From NCBI RefSeq assembly GCF_029633865.1, contig NC_079216.1, positions 61,944,915-62,008,914 on the forward strand: a stretch of DNA of 64,000 bases, in the 5' to 3' direction. Within the stretch, counting starts at the first letter, position 1; the number at the start of each line of letters is the position of its first letter. A program made the translations under genes and the position numbers. The notes below the pieces were generated by a model, which saw only the letters and a program-made list of their open reading frames with translations, was not told the DNA's origin and made no database searches. The stretch is from Lampris incognitus. Its lineage: Eukaryota; Chordata; Actinopteri; Lampriformes; Lampridae. Positions 13,531-37,954 of this stretch are shown here, in pieces.

Positions 13531-13536
13531 TTTAAT
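13531..13536 (-). terminator. etfa: Poly(A) signal of etfa
   Basis: ATTAAA (the commonest variant signal) on the - strand, 414 bp beyond the etfa stop. No AATAAA occurs on the - strand between 13540 and 13950. Cleavage 10-30 nt downstream would fall at about 13500-13521, the same place as the tmem266 cleavage zone from the other strand. Confidence 0.6.
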
Positions 13537-13949
13537 ATACAACTTCTCTTAATCATCTCAGATGAAGTACAAGACCTCAGATTCGGCATGAACAACCATC
13601 TTCATCACAGTCGGGTTCAGAGCTAACTTTCACTGTGCCATAAAATCAAATGCTAATTTACAAAACCTGTGTTGCCAGATGGATATAAAACCTGCTCTTG
13701 CTAAAAGGTACGCAAAACCAGAGACATTTTACACTTAGGCAAATCAAAACTGACCGTTATCTGTAAAATGCAAATTGTTCTGTGTTGCAGCCATGGCAAA
13801 GGATGATGAGAGCGCAGTTCCTGCACTCTGTTCACAAGACTGCAAGAAGTCTTTAAGGCAGAGGTTGCATGAGGGGTTCCCCAGTGGTTCCAGTCTAGTT
13901 TCCCTGGTTCAATGTGTGGGCTTGAAGCTCGATGGGATCGTCTTCCACT

Positions 13950-27061
<13,112 letters not shown>

Positions 27062-27446
27062 CTTGGACGCCTCTTCTCTCCGAGAACCGTCGCTAGAGCG
27101 GAAACTGTGCTAAAGGTGACGCGAGAGCCTGTACGGGACTATCGCGACGCCTGCGCGGCAACTCTCGTGAGATGATACGGAGCTACGAGCCCGGCCCGAT
27201 GTTCCACGGAAAGAGCCGATCACTTTTAACCCCTTCGATCCACAATCACGTCGCGGATCACGCACGAGTTGCGCAGCGGGGCTGTCGCGGTAACGGAGGG
27301 ATGTTATCGAACGAATTATGAATATGGGGGAAAAGAAAAACTAAGCTTTTCCACCGTCCCAGCTAATTAGACTCCCTAACTTGAATCTTCGTCTCATTTC
27401 AGCCTAGCAAAATGTAGTCTTGAGTTTAGACCGAAATGTTGTGACC

Positions 27447-27975
27447 ATAGGCGTTTCTAGCCCATTTTTGGGGGGTGCTGCAGCACCCCTAAATTGAACC
27501 CCAGCACCCCTAAAATTGAAGAGATTTTTTTATTTTTTTACTGTATGTCCGTTTTTAATAAGCTGAAGAAATGTCAAAACCATATCCGGTATACGGTTTA
27601 AACGTAATATTTTAATAACAAAAATACAGCACCCCCCATGCTTCGAAAATGGCTTGATCCACCCCCCCCCAAATTTATCTTGCCTGGCCGGCCAGCACTA
27701 TGGATGCTCAGCACCCCTAAAGCTCTGATCCTAGAATCGCCCCTGGATAGGCGTTTCTAGCCCATTTTACTGTATGTCCGTTTTTAATAAGCTGAAGAAA
27801 TGTCAAAACCATATCCAGTATACGGTTTAAAGGTAATATTTTAACAACAAAAATACAGCACCCCCCATGCTTCGAAAATGGCTTGATCCACCCCCCCCCA
27901 AAATGTATCTTGCCTGGCCGGCCAGCACTCTGGGTGCTCAGCACCCCTAAAGCTCTGATCCTAGAATCGCCCCTG
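27447..27975. repeat. Tandemly duplicated DNA element upstream of etfa
   Basis: Two direct copies (about 27447-27745 and 27748-27975) share TAGGCGTTTCTAGCCCATTT, CCATATCC(G/A)GTATACGGTTT and end CTAGAATCGCCCCTGG. The first copy has about 73 extra bases rich in CAGCACCCCTAAA. The start and end are inverted relative to one another (AGGCGTTTCTAG and CTAGAATCGCCCCT), suggesting a DNA transposon family. Confidence 0.8.
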
Positions 27976-28920
27976 GTTGGGACCATAGATTTAAAAACGC
28001 TTAGTGGTTGCCTGCGTCGTTATGGTAAATGATGAATCCACGCTCGGCTGCCATTAAACCATGACTGGAAGTCTAACATGCATCAACCAAAGTAACTATC
28101 GGATCAGGGGTAAAACGGTGAAGGTCAGAAATCTGAAGTGGACTGGCTGCAAAACTGTCCAGAGTCTGGTTACCATAGAAATATAGATCTACCCTAAAAC
28201 ACAAGAGATCGGGGTGCAAATTAAATAAGGCGTCTATTCTTGGAATTAGTATTTACATTTCAATTAAATGAAATCGAGGAGTCGGTTTGTTTAGCGGGAA
28301 AATAAGTTTGATGTATAAAACAAATCAGTGTCTTATTTTCAACGGACGCGCGCCGAATGACGCGTGCAGGCCCACAACGGCAAACACGTGGCTTGTTGTT
28401 TTCACGTGTCGCTTCGAAAACCGCAAACGTATGTGACCCCGCGCTACAAACTAACGTTTGTGTAAAAACAAAAACAAAAAAAAAACCGTAAAAACGACAG
28501 AAAATAATAAGGTCTGGAGGCTTTGGAGATTTAAAAGTGGATCTTTCCGGTTCTGCAAAGAGAACGTGGACTAAATGGCGACGTTAATCACTGCGGTCGA
28601 TGCAGCAACGAAATAAAAGAGAAATACAGCCGCGTGGTTTGCCTGCACTGTGCTCGGCTGCACAAATGACACCCTCGTATTTCTCCTTTATTCCTTCCCT
28701 TTTTCAAATCTGGTTTACCTTTTAACATTTAAGCCCGGATAGGCAACTAACTAGCTGAGCTGTTGTTTTTTTTTTGTTTCCTTTTAAAACTAAATATTGC
28801 GCATAGATAAACCTGCTGGATACAATGCAGCCAAAGCCCCGTTAGACAACCGGCCGGAGATCAATTCTACAGCCAGATCGATGAGAAGCTCGCGCCTGAA
28901 AACACAAGCAACCAGACAGG

Positions 28921-29560
28921 ACACTGAGAAAATACTGAGAAAATACTGAGGAAATATTGAGAAAATAATGAGGAAATATTGAGAAAATATTGAGGAAAAT
29001 ACTGAGAAAATATTGAGAAAATACTGAGGAAAATACTGAGAAAATATTGAGGAAAATACTGAGGAAAATACTGAGAAAATATAGAGAAAATATTGAGGAA
29101 AATACTGAGAAAATATCGAGAAAATACTGAGGAAAATACTGAGAAAATATTGAGGAAAATGCTGAGAAAATATTGAGAAAATACTGAGAAAATATCGAGA
29201 AAATGCTGAGGAAAATACTGAGAAAATATTGAGGAAAATACTGAGAAAATACTGAGGAAAATACTGAGGAAATATTGAGGAAAATACTGAGAAAATATTG
29301 AGAAAATACTGAGGAAATATTGAGAAAATAATGAGGAAAATACTGAAGAAAATACTGAGAAAATATAGAGAAAATATTGAGGAAAATACTGAGGAAAATA
29401 CTGAGAAAATACTGAGAAAATACTGAGGAAAATACTGAGAAAATATTGAGAAAATACTGAGGAAAATACTGAGAACATACTGAGAAAATATCGAGAAAAT
29501 ACTGAGGAAATACTGAGGAAATACTGAGGAAAATACTGAGAAAACATTGAGATAATGAGA
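28921..29560. repeat. 11/12-bp minisatellite (AAAATACTGAG / GAAAATACTGAG)
   Basis: More than 50 imperfect units of 11 and 12 bp fill about 640 bp. The + strand is nearly pyrimidine-poor. The inverted strand of the unit has no stop codon in any frame, and an 11-bp unit cycles through all three frames, which explains long Phe-Ser-Gln-Tyr-rich open frames on the - strand. Confidence 0.95.
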
Positions 29561-30429
29561 AAACATCCCAGTTTAAACGTACTGACAACTAAAGAAAATG
29601 TGGGGGGTGGGTGGTGGGGGGGGTCCACGTCCTCCATGACCGCCGAGTCAACTGAGGCCGATCGGTTTCTACCGGGACACGTTTTCCCTTCAGTTCGGTC
29701 TGAAGAAGCGGAAACGGTGAAGCCCACCCTGCCCGGGACTGTGACAGGCGCGAGCTGGGGACCACGGTGCTGCTATATATTATTTTTTTGGGGGGGGGCG
29801 GCTCGTGTTAATCTGATTCACCTTCTCGCGCCCTTTTAGGGTTTAGTTTTTAACGCTTTTTTTGGGGGGGGGGGGGGTTACGATTCACCAAGCAGCTCAG
29901 CGCCCTGCTGCCAAGCGGGGAACGACCCCCAGAATGAGCCGCCAACGAAATGCCGGAACTAATGGTAACGGCGTGAGGTTGCTATGGCAACGCGTTCTGA
30001 TATTTAGCGTGTGTGCGTGTGCGTGCGTTCGTGTGTGTGCGTGAGATCGGGAGGCCGCTCAGTTATAAAGTATCAAGTTGAAGTGGAATGTGATTTCAAA
30101 TAATAAAAGAATAAATAATAATAATAAAAGAGCTTCGGTCAGACGTGCTGTAAGCGCGCTCGTGTTATACAGCCGAGGCAAATCGGGCGTCTAGGCGGGC
30201 CAGGCCGTGCACGCTGGAAACCGTGAGCAGGACCTCGCTGCGAGGATTTGGAGTTTTATCACCTCTTTAAAGCCCGAGGTGGGAATTGTGATTTCTTTTT
30301 TCTTTTTTTCTTCACACGCCAAAGACCCGGCGGCGAGACTGGCAGGGAGACGGGTCTGGTTTTAGAGCCCTGGTGTGCGGGCTGGTTTAAGGTTTTACGT
30401 TCGTCCTTTTCGAGCGCCGGTTTCACACT

Positions 30430-31010
30430 TTCCCCATCTCTCTCTCTCCCCATCTCTCTCTTTCCCCATCTCTCTCTCCCCCCATCTCTCTCTCTGTCCC
30501 ATCTCTCTCTCTCCCCATCTCTCTCTCTCCCCATCTCTCTCTCCCCATCTCTCTCTCTCCCCATCTCTCTCTTTCCCCATCTCTCTCTCTCTCCCCATCT
30601 CTCTCTCTCCCCATCTCTCTCTCTCCCCATCTCTCTCTCTCTCCCCATCTCTCTCTTTCCCATCTCTCTCTCTCCCCATCTCTCTCTCCCCATCTCTCTC
30701 TCTCCCCATCTCTCTCTCTCCCCATCTCTCTCTCCCCATCTCTCTCTCTCTCCCCATCTCTCTCTCCCTCCCCATCTCTCTCCCTCCCCATCTCTCTCCC
30801 TCCCCATCTCTCTCTTTCCCATCTCTCTCTCTCCCCATCTCTCTCTCCCCATCTCTCTCTCTCCCCATCTCTCTCTCCCCATCTCTCTCTCCCCATCTCT
30901 CTCTCTCTCCCCATCTCTCTCTCCCTCCCCATCTCTCTCCCTCCCCATCTCTCTCTTTCCCCATCTCTCTTTCGTCCTTTCTCTCTTTCGTCCTTTCTCT
31001 CTCCCTCTCC
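30430..31010. repeat. Pyrimidine minisatellite (CCCCATCTCTCTCT)n
   Basis: About 35-40 units of 12-18 bp built from CCCCAT plus a variable CT run, giving a 580-bp polypyrimidine/polypurine block about 1 kb upstream of the isl2 start. Open frames on both strands (Ser-Leu-Pro-His and Arg-Glu-Gly-Trp repeats) are products of the repeat. Confidence 0.95.
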
Positions 31011-31839
31011 GCGTTTGATCCTCGGACGCGCAGGAGGCATCGGTGCGGGCAGTAGCGCAGGCCTCCACACTGCAGGCCAACTAATAAGACGCGAGGATAA
31101 CATGGGAACTCTCCGGCCTCCAAAAAGCGCCCCCCCCCCCACAGGAGGCCTCGCTCTCAATTAGGCCGTAAAACATAAACGCCGCGGCGCCAGCACTGTA
31201 AAAGGCTGGAACCACGTGGGGGACTTATGACGCGTTAGCCGATCTGGCAACCACGCAGCCTCCTCACAGCGCCCGGGCTTGACTCGCCGGCGCGAGGGTA
31301 GGTGCTGACCACGTGATGCTCCAGTAGGGGGGGCTCTCTTACAGTGGGCTCGCAATATCAAGTGTCACTCAGTTTCAAGACAATATAATAATAATAATAA
31401 TAATAATAATAACATAATGGCCGCTGATGGTAATAATGGTCGTCATAATAACGTCGATAATCGTTGTCGACGTTGGCGTCATAACCTATGACGTAGGCTG
31501 TGTGTATATCTTATAATGCTGTTCACTCTGTACCGGGGAAACGCGACGGGGCTCAGAAGAGGAGAATCTTTTCATTCAGGCGCGAAATAGCCTCACTTCG
31601 CAGCCTGCTCTTTCGAAAAAACACAAAATCTGCTGGGAGGGGGGAGGGGGGGCTGGTGGGGGGGTGGGGGGGGCGACCACGCAAGCGGCCCATGTGGAGA
31701 TCCCTCTGCCAAGCCTTTCGCCTCGCACCCTTTCCCCCAAACGCAGAGGTCCGTCCAGGTTTGCAGACGTCACTGTGTGAGGGACATTGTTATCCCCACC
31801 TCTCAGTGGAGCGGCACAAGTTACTATCAGTCGGCCAGG

Positions 31840-31962
31840 GACGGGACCGTCTCCTCTCCCACCACCACCACCTCCTCCGCCGCCGCCGCCGCCTCCCCCC
31901 CCCCACCCCACCCGTCCCCCCCACCCCCCATCTGTCTGCTCGCGTGCGCCGTCTTCTCCTGC
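31840..31962 (+). promoter_or_regulatory. isl2: isl2 5' untranslated region and proximal promoter side
   Basis: A (CCACC)/(CCG)-rich tract with long C runs directly precedes the isl2 start codon. Its base composition suggests 5' UTR and promoter-proximal DNA. The G-rich complementary strand could form G-quadruplexes. No transcription start can be fixed here. Confidence 0.4.
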
Positions 31963-33531
31963 ATGGTGGATATTTTGCTCAGCTCTTCTTTCTTGGATGA
32001 TATGGGGGATCATTCCAAAAGTAAGATGCTCTTTTTCGCTTCCTCTGTTTTTCCAACCTTTCGTGTGTCCGATACCGCAACCCGCCGCCGGCCGCGTGTC
32101 ACGGCGTGTAGTCGCTATACGTGACGCCTCAGATCACACGAGAGGTAGTTCATCGTGCAGCAGCGGCGGCAGCAGCAACAACAACAACAACAACAACAAC
32201 AAATTGTATGATAATTTGAGGATGTCGTCGTGATCGAGCTCTGCAAGGGTAATTTTGGGGGGGGGAAGCCACGATAAAGACGCGTTGCGGGCTGGATTTA
32301 ACGAGGATGTCCGGGGATTATAAAGAGAGAGAGAGGGAGAGTGAAGTGTGTGTGTGTGTGTGTGTGTCCGTGTGTGTGTGTGTGTCCGTGTGTGTGTGCA
32401 GCGTTGAATTAATACGTGCATTCCACAGAGAAGCCCGGAATCGCGATGTGTGTGGGCTGTGGGAGTCAGATCCACGACCAGTACATACTGAGGGTCTCGC
32501 CGGACCTGGAGTGGCACGCCGCGTGTCTCAAGTGCGCCGAGTGCAGCCAGTACCTGGACGAGACCTGCACTTGCTTCGTCCGGGATGGCAAGACCTACTG
32601 CAAACGAGACTATGTAAGGTACGAGTTTTAAAACAGCAGCTTCCGTTTTAAACACGGTAGAGAGGTCCGGGGAGGAGAGAGGGGGAGAGGGGCCAAAGTG
32701 CACGAGGCCTAATTAATTTTTTTTGGGGGGTTAGTGTTGTGAGTATCAGCGTGCAGCGTTCAGATCGAAGTTGTATTAAATGTGCACAAAAACAGTGCTT
32801 GGACGTGTGCTTCTTCTCGTCTGCTGTGCTTGTCTATACTTTAACACCGAGACCAGTGTTATTGTTGTTGCTGCTGCCTCCCCCCTCTCTCCCCCCCCCC
32901 CTCTCCCCCCCTCTCATGTCGTTTCCAGGTTATTTGGGATTAAATGTGCAAAATGTGACGGCGGCTTCTGCAGCAGCGACCTGGTGATGAGAGCGCGGGA
33001 CAACGTGTACCACATGGAGTGCTTCCGGTGCTCGGTGTGCACGCGGCATCTGCTGCCCGGCGACGAGTTCTCTCTGCGGGACGACGAGCTGCTGTGCCGG
33101 GCCGACCACGGCCTGCTGGTGGAGCGGGCCTCCGCCGGGAGTCCCCTCAGCCCGGCCGCGAGCGTCCTGCCCAGACCGCTTCACCTCTCAGGTTGCCGCG
33201 TTACGCTGAGCTAGATCACACGTTCGACCACCGCGAACAGAGAGCGAACACGATGCTTTATAACGGGGTTATAAACACACTGCTAGTACTGCTTGTATTA
33301 TTGTTATTATCATTATTATTGTTATTATTATTATTATTGATAACAATTTGCATAGCAGTCACCGTTGCTATTTCTTGCTTTAGCCACATTTTGGATAATA
33401 ATCAGAAATCAGTTTGCAAACTTAAAATTTTTTTAAAAAAATTGAATTAAAAAAAAAAATTTTTTTCCCCACGTCACATGTTCGAGACCCGTTCGGACAG
33501 TTTTTCCTCCCTCCTGTAACGAGGAGGAGTG

Positions 33532-33570
<39 letters not shown>

Positions 33571-34663
33571 GGGTTGGGGTTGGCTGGAGCGACAAAGCCG
33601 ACCATGAAAAGTCCCCCCCCCTCTTCCCCCCCCCCTCTTTCCCAACGCAGAGCCGGTGTCGGTGGTCCGGCACCCTCCCCCGCACCGGGGCCACGTCCAC
33701 AAGCAGTCGGAGAAGACGACGCGCGTCCGCACCGTGCTGAACGAGAAGCAGCTCCACACCCTGCGGACCTGCTACAACGCCAACCCGCGGCCGGACGCGC
33801 TCATGAAGGAGCAGCTGGTGGAGATGACCGGCCTGAGCCCCCGGGTGATCCGGGTCTGGTTCCAGAACAAGCGCTGCAAGGACAAGAAGAAATCCATCCT
33901 CATGAAGCAGCTCCAGCAGCAGCAGCACAACGACAAGGCTGTGAGTTCGGCAGCAGCAGCAGCAGCACCGCCCGAACCGGGGCCCTTCCGGGTCACTCGT
34001 GACACGCAAGCTGGGGGGGGGGGCGAATGCAAATCCCGTCGTTGTGTCTGGGGTAACAATATGTGTGTGTATATATTGTGTATATATATATTCGTAACAT
34101 CTTGCATGCAAAATTGGATTTTGGCGCGCGCGTTGCACGCAACGGGAACGTGTAATATCGCGTTATTTGCGCGCAGATTGGCGAGACCGTGCTGTGGGGT
34201 GGGGGGGGGTATGGACAAAATCAAATATCACGATGTATTTTGGAACCAATACTTCGATATCGATATTGCGACGGTGTTGTGGGGGGGGGGTTAACTATCG
34301 GTGCTTTCATAAAACATTTACACCGTCAGCTCTTTGATACACAGTCCTCGGTGAGGCCCACGTGAGAGTGGGTAACGGCTGATCACAGAACAGCTGGAAC
34401 AGTCTGGGAAGTGCAGAGAAGTACACCCGCGTCACTGTAATGCGGCCTTCACAACCAGGACGACGTCCGGTCTCATCATCACGATATTGATATGATATCG
34501 ATACATTGCCCAGCCTATATATATATATATAAATATATATATAATATATATATGTATATAATATATATATCTGTATATATGTGTATATATACATATATAC
34601 ACACATATATATACACACATATATATATATATTATATATATATACACATATATATACATATAT

Positions 34664-34707
<44 letters not shown>

Positions 34708-35417
34708 TATATATATAAACTGTGTTTCGTTTGCCCTGCAGAATTTGCAGGGGATGACCGGTACTCCCTTGGTGGCCGGCAGTCCCATTCGTCACGACAA
34801 CACCGTGCAAGGGAACCCGGTGGAGGTGCAAACTTACCAGCCGCCCTGGAAGGCCCTGAGCGACTTCGCCCTGCAGAGCGACCTGGACCAGCCCGCCTTC
34901 CAGCAGCTGGTAAGAGGAGCAGGGGAGGCGAGAGAGAGAGCAAGGGGTGGCCCACACACACACACACACACAGACGCGCGCGCGCACGCGCACGCGCACG
35001 CACGCACACACATCGAGGATCCATTAAAATAACAAAACTAACTATAAATTCAGACTTTTGACTCTGAAGTGATGATTTTTTTTCCCCTTCTTTAAATAAT
35101 CTGATCCCACGTGCAAAGAGGAAGCAGTGAGATGGCGGATTATCGAAAATAGCTGCTAATTTTAAATTCATTTGCTGCATATACAGGCGGTTTGTATTGG
35201 GCAGGAGGGGGAGAAGGGGCTGGGGAGGGGGGGGGGTTAACGCAGGTCTTGGCATTGGGAGTGTGGTCTGACCAGGACGTCCCGTGTCCCCCTCCGGCAG
35301 GTGTCCTTTTCCGAGTCGGGCTCCATGGGGAACTCTTCGGCCAGCGACGTCACCTCGTTGTCGTCGCAGTTGCCGGACACGCCGAACAGCATGGTGCCCA
35401 GTCCCGTCGACACGTGA
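31963..35417 (+). CDS. isl2: LIM-homeodomain transcription factor Islet-2, complete
   Basis: Six exons: 31963-32020, 32429-32618, 32929-33191, 33651-33940, 34742-34909 and 35301-35417 (TGA), 1086 nt, 361 residues. The start is [19 protein letters not shown], the usual Islet opening. LIM1 spans about 27-80 ([15 protein letters not shown]...), LIM2 about 89-143 ([16 protein letters not shown]...), and the homeodomain about 193-252 ([10 protein letters not shown]...[16 protein letters not shown]). The tail has the [18 protein letters not shown] motif and ends [18 protein letters not shown]. The [12 protein letters not shown] linker and neighbours favour Islet-2 over Islet-1. The nuclear product binds TAAT-type sites and pairs with LHX3/LDB1 in motor-neuron programmes. 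LIM2 carries Cys-Asp-Gly-Gly-Phe-Cys where Islets I remember have a Phe-Ser-Ser motif. The exon 3 donor (CAG|GTTGCC) is weak. Which teleost ohnologue (a or b) is undecided. Confidence 0.97.
33531..33568. repeat. (GT)n microsatellite, isl2 intron 3
   Basis: A GT run in the intron before isl2 exon 4, ending about 80 bp before the acceptor at 33650. T/C-rich tracts lie between. Confidence 0.85.
34517..34719. repeat. (TA)n-rich tract, isl2 intron 4
   Basis: About 200 bp of TA dinucleotides with scattered CA, GTA and AATA interruptions, largely self-complementary and able to form cruciform structures. It ends about 20 bp before the exon at 34742. Confidence 0.9.
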
Positions 35418-35808
35418 GGCGGCGCCCCCACCCCCACCCCCCCTCGGGGGCGTACAGCGGACTGCCGCGTGCAGAGAACCATCACGAGGACAACAACAAC
35501 AACAACAACAACGCCGCAGCGAGCAGGACTACACGTCGGATATACTTATGGATTCCCCCCCCCCGTCCCTCCTCCTCCTCCTCCCCCCCCATCTCTCAAG
35601 TCTCCAGTATGTGACTCGAGGCGAGGACGTGGGGTCCTGCACAGCCGCTGCACACCACTTAACACAGACTCCGATGCCGGCGCGAGCCAGGCCGGGCTCA
35701 CGAGAGGAATATACCGGGGAGCCAAGTCACGCGCGGCGACGGGACGTCCGAACTCTGTTCCTCACGTGCAGCAGCAGCAGCAGGGCATCACACCTTATTT
35801 TATTTTAT

Positions 35809-35850
<42 letters not shown>

Positions 35851-36039
35851 CAACTCAGAGTCCAGTCCTTGTAGATGTGCATGATTTGTAAAGATGATTC
35901 CGCATATCAATTATTGTAAATTGAGGAGGCGAGATGAGATGCAGATTGTCTGATTCCCCCCTCCCCTCCCCCCCCTCCTCCCCAAGAGAATATAAGTTAT
36001 TGTTATTTATTATGAAGGCAGACGTAGCTTGAGCTTACC

Positions 36040-36045
36040 AATAAA
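36040..36045 (+). terminator. isl2: Poly(A) signal of isl2
   Basis: AATAAA 623 bp after the isl2 stop. The intervening UTR contains a (CAA)n run, a (CTC)n tract and a (TA)n tract (about 35812-35849). Another AATAAA-like stretch at about 36130 could give a slightly longer transcript. Confidence 0.65.
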
Positions 36046-36735
36046 AAAACCCTATAGGACTAAATGGTTAGTCTGTTGCATGCAACCCCCCCCCCTTGGT
36101 CGCATAAACCCTCACCCACAAAAAAAAGAAATAAAAATAATAATTAGTCGGTAAATAATAATTAATAAACCACTGTTACGGCAAATATAAACGAACGTAT
36201 ACCGCTGTGTTTTAAGTGTTCAGCCACCCGGAAGCGAAATCAGCCACGAGCCCAACACAGTCGAGGCCCCTAAACGCGTATGACCCCATAACAAATCGGA
36301 TATATAGATATATATATAGAGAGAGATCTATATCTATATATGATAAATAGATTAAGGGAAAAAACTCCCGACGGATCACGTGGAGAGATTTTTGACGTGC
36401 TCCACCCTTCTTTGAAGCGCGTGGAGGTCCAGACGGCGGCGGCCGCCTCCCTTATCGGCGCGCGGCATCACATGCAGACCATACGTCGCATGGAAGCGCA
36501 GCAACAACAAACCCACCTTCTTCTTCTTCTTCTTCTTCTTCTTCTCCCCTTTTTTTGTTTTTTTTTTTTGCGGAGGGCCGCGAGGGGCACCGCGAGCCTG
36601 CAAACCCACTCTGGCGTGTCCGCAGTTTATTTTCATTCCAGTAGGAACAGCAACAGCCGCCGGACACGACGAGCGACTGGGTCAGGCCAGGGCTGACAGA
36701 CCCCCCCCCCCCAAAACCCTATTGGCCACTCAGGA

Positions 36736-36956
36736 TACATATATATACATATATATATAGAGATAGATATAGAGATATATATATATCTATAGAGAGGGAG
36801 AGATATAGAGATATATATAGACATATATAGATACATAGAGAGAGAGAGATAGATATAGATATATGAGAGAGATAGATATAGAGATATATATATATATAGA
36901 GAGAGAGATATATATATAGATATATATCTCTATATCTATAGAGATATATATCTATA

Positions 36957-36987
<31 letters not shown>

Positions 36988-36990
36988 TAC
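36736..36990. repeat. TA/GA-rich microsatellite block
   Basis: Runs of ATAT, AGAGAG and AGATAT alternate, many of them inverted relative to one another, directly before the MITE at 36998. It explains the Ile/Tyr-rich open frames in this area. Confidence 0.9.
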
Positions 36991-36997
36991 GGAGGTG

Positions 36998-37156
36998 GAA
37001 AAACCCGGTCCAGAAAGTAAAAACTCTAACCGTGTCTTTACTCCACCCATGTACTAAACCATCAGATTGCGCTGACCAGTTTCCCAAATCAGCTGGTTTA
37101 ATGCATGGATGGAGTAAAGACACGGTTAGGAGTTTTACTTTCTGGACCGGGTTTTT
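36998..37156. mobile_element. MITE with about 60-bp inverted repeats downstream of isl2
   Basis: AAAAACCCGGTCCAGAAAGT followed by the CTAACCGTGTCTTTACTCCA block on the left is matched inverted on the right with a few differences. The loop is about 40 bp and non-coding. It lies between the two converging genes isl2 and scaper and next to a TA-rich tract. The superfamily is not determined. Confidence 0.8.
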
Positions 37157-37954
37157 CAAAGTCCTGTTCTTTTTGACCCACCTCACCCTCCGCTCCCAAC
37201 AGCCGCGTGATTATTATTATTAGACCGTCACGTGACAACCACGAAATTACAATCGGGTCAATCGGACGAGGCGCGCGTGTGGCTCTCCCTCCCTGTTGTT
37301 TCGGGGACGTCCGCCCGCGCGGTTTTGTCTTTACATGCCGATTACCGACCGATGGGGCGAAAACGCGCACCGGAAACCGCACCGATACGCGTCGGTGCCA
37401 ACAAAAAACGAATCTTCTCAAATGATCAATTTTGATTTTATGTACTCATCCAATCAATCAATCAATCAATCAATAAATCGATCGATAAATCAATCAATCA
37501 ATCAACGCCCAGTTGAGTCCTCAGCGTGGAGGTGGTGTGGCTGCTTATACGGTCAGGTAGCACAGAACGTGGAATTAAAATAACAAAAAAAAAATCTTCA
37601 AAATGTATACTTTACATTAAGCCATAAAAGTAATTAATGAGGTTTATCTGCGTCATAACGGGGATACGGAGCCCACGGCCCTCGCCTCTCGTAAATACAG
37701 AATATAAGCGTGTGACGAGTTTCACCGATTTTCGTCTTTCAAGGCCCAGCTGTGACACAAAGGAGAGAGAAAACCCCCCCCCCCACTTTCTGAAAGCTCA
37801 TGAAAAAGTTGAGGGAATAAACCCGGCAGGTGTGGACTGTACGTTCGGCAGGTGTGGACTGGACGTTCGGCAGGTGTGGACTGCACCGCGGCCCATCGGT
37901 CAGGGGCCAGACATCGACTCTTGCGCAGAACAGAAGAGGCCGAAACGGCGACAC

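Larger units (their letters stand above)
27062..31962. other. Intergenic region between divergent etfa and isl2
   Basis: This 4.9-kb region has no credible gene. It contains the etfa promoter side, the duplicated element at 27447-27975, an 11/12-bp purine-rich minisatellite, a CCCCATCTCTCTCT minisatellite, an (ATA)n run near 31384-31410, C/G homopolymers and G+C-rich DNA near isl2. Any isl2 promoter or near enhancers should be sought in 29550-30240 and 31010-31960, the non-repetitive parts. Confidence 0.7.
36046..37954. other. Region between convergent isl2 and scaper
   Basis: Apart from TA-rich satellite DNA, the MITE, a (TTC)n run at about 36518-36544, an (AATC)n run near 37451-37504 and three repeats of GGCAGGTGTGGACTG-like sequence near 37826-37882, nothing gene-like is seen. 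Confidence 0.6.

Noticed and set aside
28790-29727. Open frames of 248-286 codons on the - strand
   Set aside because: All lie on the 11/12-bp minisatellite, whose unit lacks stops on that strand in every frame. There is no domain, splice context or conserved protein.
30248-31160. Overlapping open frames of 226-273 codons on both strands
   Set aside because: They are translations of the CCCCATCTCTCTCT minisatellite; both strands being open is explained by repeat composition.
36719-37186. 155-codon Ile/Tyr-rich open frame
   Set aside because: It is made by the TA/GA microsatellite block and the adjoining MITE.
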